DNA of 44,674 nt from Chlorokybus atmophyticus. Taxonomy: Eukaryota > Streptophyta > Chlorokybophyceae > Chlorokybales > Chlorokybaceae. The DNA is taken from assembly GCA_009103225.1 (NCBI GenBank), contig RHPI01001132.1, positions 443,328-488,001 of the forward strand. The letters are read 5' to 3'. The position numbers and the translations under genes were made by a program. Of this stretch, positions 39,421 to 44,674 are shown piece by piece. Position 1 is the first letter of the stretch. The number at the start of each line of letters is the position of its first letter. The notes below the pieces were generated by a model. It saw nothing but the letters and a program-made list of their open reading frames with translations. It was not told the DNA's origin and searched no databases.

Positions 39421-42400
39421 TCAGCGGGCACGTATGTCTTCGATGGCCCCTTGTGCAACAGTCAAGAGTGCGATCACAATGCTGACCATCAACCCAACAG
39501 TGAAGAACACATCAATGATGATCTCCAGCCTTTTGGTCGGGTGAAGAAAAACCAGCATGCCCATGAAGATAAGGTAGCGGGCAGCATTGTAGGCAAAATC
39601 GCTTGATTGTTCATCCCTCTGCTGTGCATGCGGTTGAACTTGCCATTGCAAGACTGCAAACATGGACACAATCCCGAAGGCAGTGGCGTTCTGAGCCTGT
39701 CCACCAAGCACGAGCACGCAGTTGATGATGAGGGTAAGCTTCTCCAAGTGCATTGCACCTTCCCATAGGAAGGCACTTGGTGCGTACATTGTGTAGTAAA
39801 AGCCCCAGCAGCGCATAACTTCGGGCCCGTCATGCCGTTTACGGTTGGTATACAGCACCCAGAACACGCATGCGGGAAGCAGTATCACAAAGATCAGCAA
39901 CCCGGGAACGCCCAGTCCCAACACGTATGCCAGGTGCTTGTCCTGGAAACACCTCACGCTCATGTCGCTCTTCCAGTAAAACCCCAGCACCTGTGGCACA
40001 ATGTCGCATCATATTTGCGCCATTCACTCAAATGCAAGAAGTACAAGATGCAGAAGAGCACAGCTGCGTGCGTGCACCTGATCTGGATTGTAGAAAGGAT
40101 CATTGACGGACAGAGCGCGAGAGTCTACACGCTGGCAGCTGAAGAGTGCAAGGAAGTTTGCCACTGTGATAGGCCAAAGGAAAAACTCCACGCTGATTAT
40201 GCTCGGGAGAATGCGCTGTGAGATGGCCCTGCGGTATGGCCATGCAGATCTTGCAACCCCCTTGCGCTGTTGAGAACGAAACCACAAAATGCTCCAGAAC
40301 AGTACGAGAGGCACGATTGTCACAAATGGCAGTACAGCATAAAGTACTGTGGTTGTAAACGCTTTGTCACTGCTAGACCCAGACAAGTAGCAGTCCAGTG
40401 GCAGCAGCTGGCTTTGAGCAAGTAGGATTGTCACCAGTGTCTCCGTCATGTAGTCTATTGGCGCAGGCCATTCATGCTGGATGGTGAAGGCCAGGGCCAC
40501 CACTTGAAGGAAGTGGATAGCCATTTTGAGCCGTGAGGGGCCGATGCGCACCGGCCCCATGCTGGCAACTGGCACGACTGTCAGCGCAATGAGAGCAGAG
40601 ACCAGCGCCACCTCCACTGCCAACCAGACCACCATGTACACGGCTTTGAGTGCAGCAGATGGGCATTTGCGGCACTGCGTCTTGCCAACGAACCGCGTCA
40701 GGCCATAGCCTTCAGCGCAGACAGCACACACATTGCCAGCGTATCCCTCAGCGCACTGCAGCGCATGATAGCGTGTAGTATCAAGTGCTTCACCAGCTAA
40801 GGCTGAGGTGTTGAGGAGAGCGGTGCGGGCGCTGTAAGCACAAGCCTTTGAGTTTGGACACTCCACCATCTCACGGGAGTAGAAACTTGAGCGCCAAAAA
40901 CCTTCTTGCGGCACCACCACAGCACCGCCATAGCAGAAGGCGTTCGGCGGGCATAGCGTGCACGGCACGGACGAATTCCAGCTGAAGGTTGGAGGGCTGC
41001 AGAGAGTACAGCTGCTGTCTGTCACAACAACATGTTGCAGTTAACAACTGAGGCGCTGATTACGTTAGCAGACCACTACACTAGTGCAGATCAGTATACA
41101 TGCATACAGCCCTAGCCCTGGCCTACTATGGTAGTGAGTCTGGCAGTACCGTTTTCAGCCGCAACTTCGCCTGGAACGCACTCGCGTATCACGACCACAA
41201 GGGGAACGCTAGCAACGACTTGCGCCCCGGTTGTTGACAATTGCAAACGGTTGGAACCTGGAGTGCCATTGACATTGAGATTGGAGAAAGTTGCCACTCC
41301 AGCAAGTGTTGCGGTCGAGACCTCGCCAGAAAGGTTGCAGCTTCCGTCAATCACCTGCAAGGTCATGACCATGAAGAATCAACGTTTGACCACCGCTAAT
41401 GCCATTGGTGCTGATGATAGGAATGCAGAGAGTTCCAATGCAGGCTGCGTTGTCTGCAATTACCTTTGTGGTGATAACTGTGCCGTCGTAGGACGTCAAC
41501 GTCACAATCTGATTGAACATGTCAACAAGGTAGACGCTGGCATTGAGCAGGGGCTGCTGGCTGGCTTGATCCGTAAAGGCTGGTTGGGAGGTGCGCAACG
41601 CAACGGGCGGTGAAGCGAGCACATCACCATAGCGGTCTGCGCGATTGCCAAGCCAGCCTGGGCAGCCCTCAGCAGAGTGGTTCAGTTGCCGCCCGTCCTG
41701 TGTCAATACGCGCTACACTCAAGCATAGACACCAACGCACTTGAACATAGGCAGCAGAGCCTACAGCTGCACTCCTTGCGTAGTCAATCAGTGCAAAGCT
41801 GCAACCCTCTTACTGGGGAACAGAAGATGTCGGGAAGGTGGTTGCAGTAGATAGCGCCACCCTTGACATGAGCATGGTTGCCAGAGACAGAAGGAAGGGA
41901 GTCCAATCTTGGGCAGGTCGTAGAGTTGAAGCAGAGAATAAACAATGCACCTCCATCGCTGGCGCTGTTATTTGCGAGGGTCAGGTTCCGCATGGAGACA
42001 TTGGCTGACTGATCGCACAGCGACGTGTCGATAGCCACCGCACCGCCCTGCTCGGCTGTATTGCCGAGGAAGATCGAATCCTGCAAGAGCAGTCAATCAA
42101 CTACTGCAGAGCGCGCGCACAAGGCAATACAAAGTACATCAAAGAGGCATGTGTAATGCAACCATGCCTTGGTGATACATGAGCGCAAACCACTTCTCAA
42201 AGTCTGTAGGGTAATGATGCAGCGACGCATGTGCCAGACACCTTGCTGCTGTCATGCAAATGCCGGTCCACAACAGGTACGCCAAGACGCATCTGGCACA
42301 CGCACCTGTATCAACGCAGATGTAGGCCAGGTAAAACAGCTTGTGCTGAGTGAAGCGTCGCCACCGCTGTGATAAAGCGCGCCTCCAATCTGAGGCCAAT

Positions 42401-44390
42401 GTCGTCGTAAGCCTCAGATGACATTGCGCATGGGTCAAGACTAACATACCGCACAACTGTTGTTAGTAAACGTAGAATTGGTGACAACAACATCGCCAAA
42501 GTCATTGCTGATAGCCCCTCCCGTTCGGAAGCTTCCGGCCTGGAAGGCAATGAACTGTCAGTGAGTGCATGCAAGAGCCTTACGAGTATGGTGAATGCTT
42601 GACATGGCACAACCCTGGTTGACAGTTGCCCGCTGTTAATTGTGTCTCATGTGTGGCGTGCGTGCAAGCTGTGTGTATCATGTGAGCAGTACCGTGCAAG
42701 CATTGTCGAGGAGCGTGCATCCTGTAACAGTGAGCAAATTATCTATGGCATAGTTGTATCGCACGCGTATGTCGTTCCCCCCCCTCTTTATCTGCAAATG
42801 CAAAGGGCTGTGAACAACAGGGAAATGATGCTTTTAGCAAGTGCGCTCGTATAGTGTGGCGTGGCTGCAACTCACATGCAGGCCATCATTGCAGATCGCG
42901 CCACCAATCTGGTAAGGAGGCACGTTCATATAGTATCACCAGCAGGTCTTCCCAGCAAACACTGGACAGTACACGTGCGCAAAATGCCGCATGTGATCCT
43001 TGTACCTGAGCCACATTTGCAACAAACGAGGAGTCTTTTAGCTTCAGCCTGTGTTCGCTCACTATCGCTCCGCCACGAGCCTGGGAGGCAATTGTGCTGG
43101 CATTTGGCATTCCTTTTGCAGCGATGTAATATGCTACGAAGTGCATCAAACAGCACGCATACTTGCGCGGTGTTTCCATTAAAGGTGCATGATGCAATGG
43201 TCGTGGCGCTCTCCACAGTCAGATTGTCAGCACGAACATGGACTGCGCCAGAATCCCTCTGCATAACAAGTGTTGCACGAGGCTGATTGTCAAGCAGTAG
43301 GATGATGATATTGACTAATCTGGTATGAGACGAGCAGATTAAGGCAACAGGATGAACATCAACTGACCAAGCTCAAGAGCAGTAACAGATGATGCTTACA
43401 GCAGCAAAGTTGCTGGTGAAGTTGCAGCGAGAGGCAACTAGCGGGCAATCCTTTAGGTAGATTGCACCTCCACTGTCTAGGGCTGTGTTGTTTATGAATA
43501 GCGTGTTGTCAACATGCAGAGACTGTGCGGCGTCACAGAGGATAGCCCCTCCTTGCTGCAAGCACAAACGTCTTTTCAGCGCAACGAATTTCAACATGAC
43601 TCTGCAGCATGATGCCCAATGATGTCTTCTCAAGGTGAATCCAAAGCACGCTCAATTGAAATTGCATTGTGCATGGTGACCATAGTTGGCATGGCATAAC
43701 GTAGAATGTGGCACTTTACATATACACGCTTACTGCAGCGGTATTATTTCCGAAGACGCAATTGGATATCTTCACGATTGCATGCGCACCAGAGGCCCGT
43801 ACAGCTCTTACCTGAAGAGAACATGCACAGGACACACTCAACCTCAGAACTGAAGAGGACAGGAGGAGGTAGCTGCCAAGCAAAGTGGAGTGCTGCGCAG
43901 CGTGAATGAACACATGAAGTGCTGAGCTGGACTCACTCTGCTGTTCACGACCATGCTGTTGTTCATTTCAAGAACGCCGTAAACTGCAAGCAACCAATCG
44001 TCAGCCTGCGCCCCCCCACCGTCCAGTGCTTGTCCATCAATGTAAGTTTGGTCCACAAAGAGCCTGCTCTTCTCCGCGATAGACGCAATCAAGTCACCCT
44101 GCATAACAGACCACACAACAGAGGAGGCACAGGCTCAATCACCTCCAAGTGGATGATACAACAGCAACTACAGGAAGAATACATACGCAATCATATGCTT
44201 ATAAGAAAGCAAGAAGTTGCTCTTACGTTTGCATTGAATCTGCAGCCCGACACCACAATGCGAGTGCCATTGCTCAGCGCAGAAGCGACATTTATTGCAA
44301 ACCTTCCCAATGACCCTCCAGTGAAGTTGGACAATTGTATCGTTAGGTCAGCGGCCTCCAAGGCGTCTATAGCTTCTCCTGTATAAAAAT
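39421..44390 (-). CDS. Gene A: beta-helix, cysteine-rich, polytopic membrane protein (5' incomplete)
   Basis: Exons read leftward from about 44390. Many encode Pmp-type beta-helix turns: SNFTGGSLG, ISNCVFGNNTAA, NTLFINNTALDSGGAIYL, CTFNGNTAQ, GGAIVSEHRLKLKDSSF, GGAISND..NSTFTNNS (42539-42450), and GGALFI and KGGAIYCNHLP (42080-41814). Two exons (about 41700-41390 and 41356-41129) look like immunoglobulin-like or filamin-like strands (VYLVDMFNQIVTL). The cysteine-rich part and first membrane helices are in 41018-40078 (CTLCPPNAFCYGGAVV; CAEGYAGNVCAVCAEGYGL; VALVSALIALTVV). The last exon, 39990-39421, ends in EDIRAR. No signal peptide was found, and only about 200 bp separates the first exon from the telomere. 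The 5' end is therefore probably lost, or lies in exons I missed. It is a paralogue of gene B, with an older broken copy at 1-506. Confidence 0.75.
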
Positions 44391-44592
44391 CGGCATTCTG
44401 CGGCAATGGCCAACACACGCATGTACTGAGTGTTGAGAGAGAGCCACTTCACACAAGGAAAGAACATGGAAGCACTGCACACCGAATACAATGCATAAGG
44501 TGCACTTGCTGCACTAACAGACAGTAGTGCACTCCTGTCTTTTGGTCATCAGCGGTCCACTATATACATACTCTATGCACGTGCATAATATG

Positions 44593-44674
44593 GGGTTAGG
44601 GTTAGGGTTAGGGTTAGGGTTAGGGTTAGGGTTAGGGTTAGGGTTAGGGTTAGGGTTAGGGTTAGGGTTAGGGT
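44593..44674 (+). repeat. Telomere, (TTAGGG)n
   Basis: About 13.7 perfect TTAGGG units run to the window edge. The G-rich strand points to the right, as it must at the right end of a chromosome. The unit is the vertebrate/fungal type, also known in some Chlamydomonadales and other protists; it is not the TTTAGGG of most plants or the TTTTAGGG of Chlamydomonas reinhardtii. Confidence 0.97.

Overview
This is eukaryotic nuclear DNA at a chromosome end. The right edge is a telomere of about 14 TTAGGG units (44593-44674). Genes are split into many short exons with GT/AG introns. Introns carry long CT and GT tracts, and the non-genic DNA is packed with decayed transposable elements. I infer a microalga, probably a green alga: intron-dense genes, TTAGGG telomere, Ty3 and RLE-type LINE mixture, and secreted beta-helix/polytopic membrane proteins. 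No marker gene proves the lineage, so the organism call is low confidence.

Host genes. Two large genes of one architecture dominate: Pmp-like parallel beta-helix repeats, then a cysteine-rich stretch, then a C-terminal domain with many membrane helices. Gene B (+, 23845-32949) begins with a clear signal peptide and looks intact. Gene A (-, 39421 to about 44390) runs out toward the telomere and has no recognisable 5' end. Each has a broken relative in the left third: a fragment of the A type at 1-506 (+) and of the B type at about 6560-9305 (-). Both keep intron positions, so they are DNA-level duplications. A small membrane-protein gene lies at about 33361-34064 (+).

Mobile elements, left to right: a 5'-truncated LINE with a restriction-like endonuclease end (639-1345, -); a decayed Ty3 element with RT, RNase H, integrase and a C-terminal PHD finger (about 1530-4260, +); a TRIM (4977-5502, -); the integrase/chromodomain end of a chromovirus (about 9373-9670, +); a second TRIM (11447-11976, +); a Ty3 element carrying a C5-cytosine DNA methyltransferase between protease and RT (13110 to about 20770, -); a pogo/Tigger-like transposase gene with introns (20769-23118, -); and a second PHD-bearing Ty3 copy (about 35940-39107, -). 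A 28-bp inverted repeat at 12797-12824 and 23710-23737 encloses the DNMT-Ty3 and the pogo gene, which suggests that the Ty3 element is nested in a pogo element.

The most notable content is the set of chromatin-directed modules carried by retrotransposons in one subtelomere: a DNA methyltransferase, PHD fingers and a chromodomain. Next are a pair of very compact TRIMs, one with a perfect target-site duplication, and a recurring class of fold-back inverted duplications that interrupt coding sequence.
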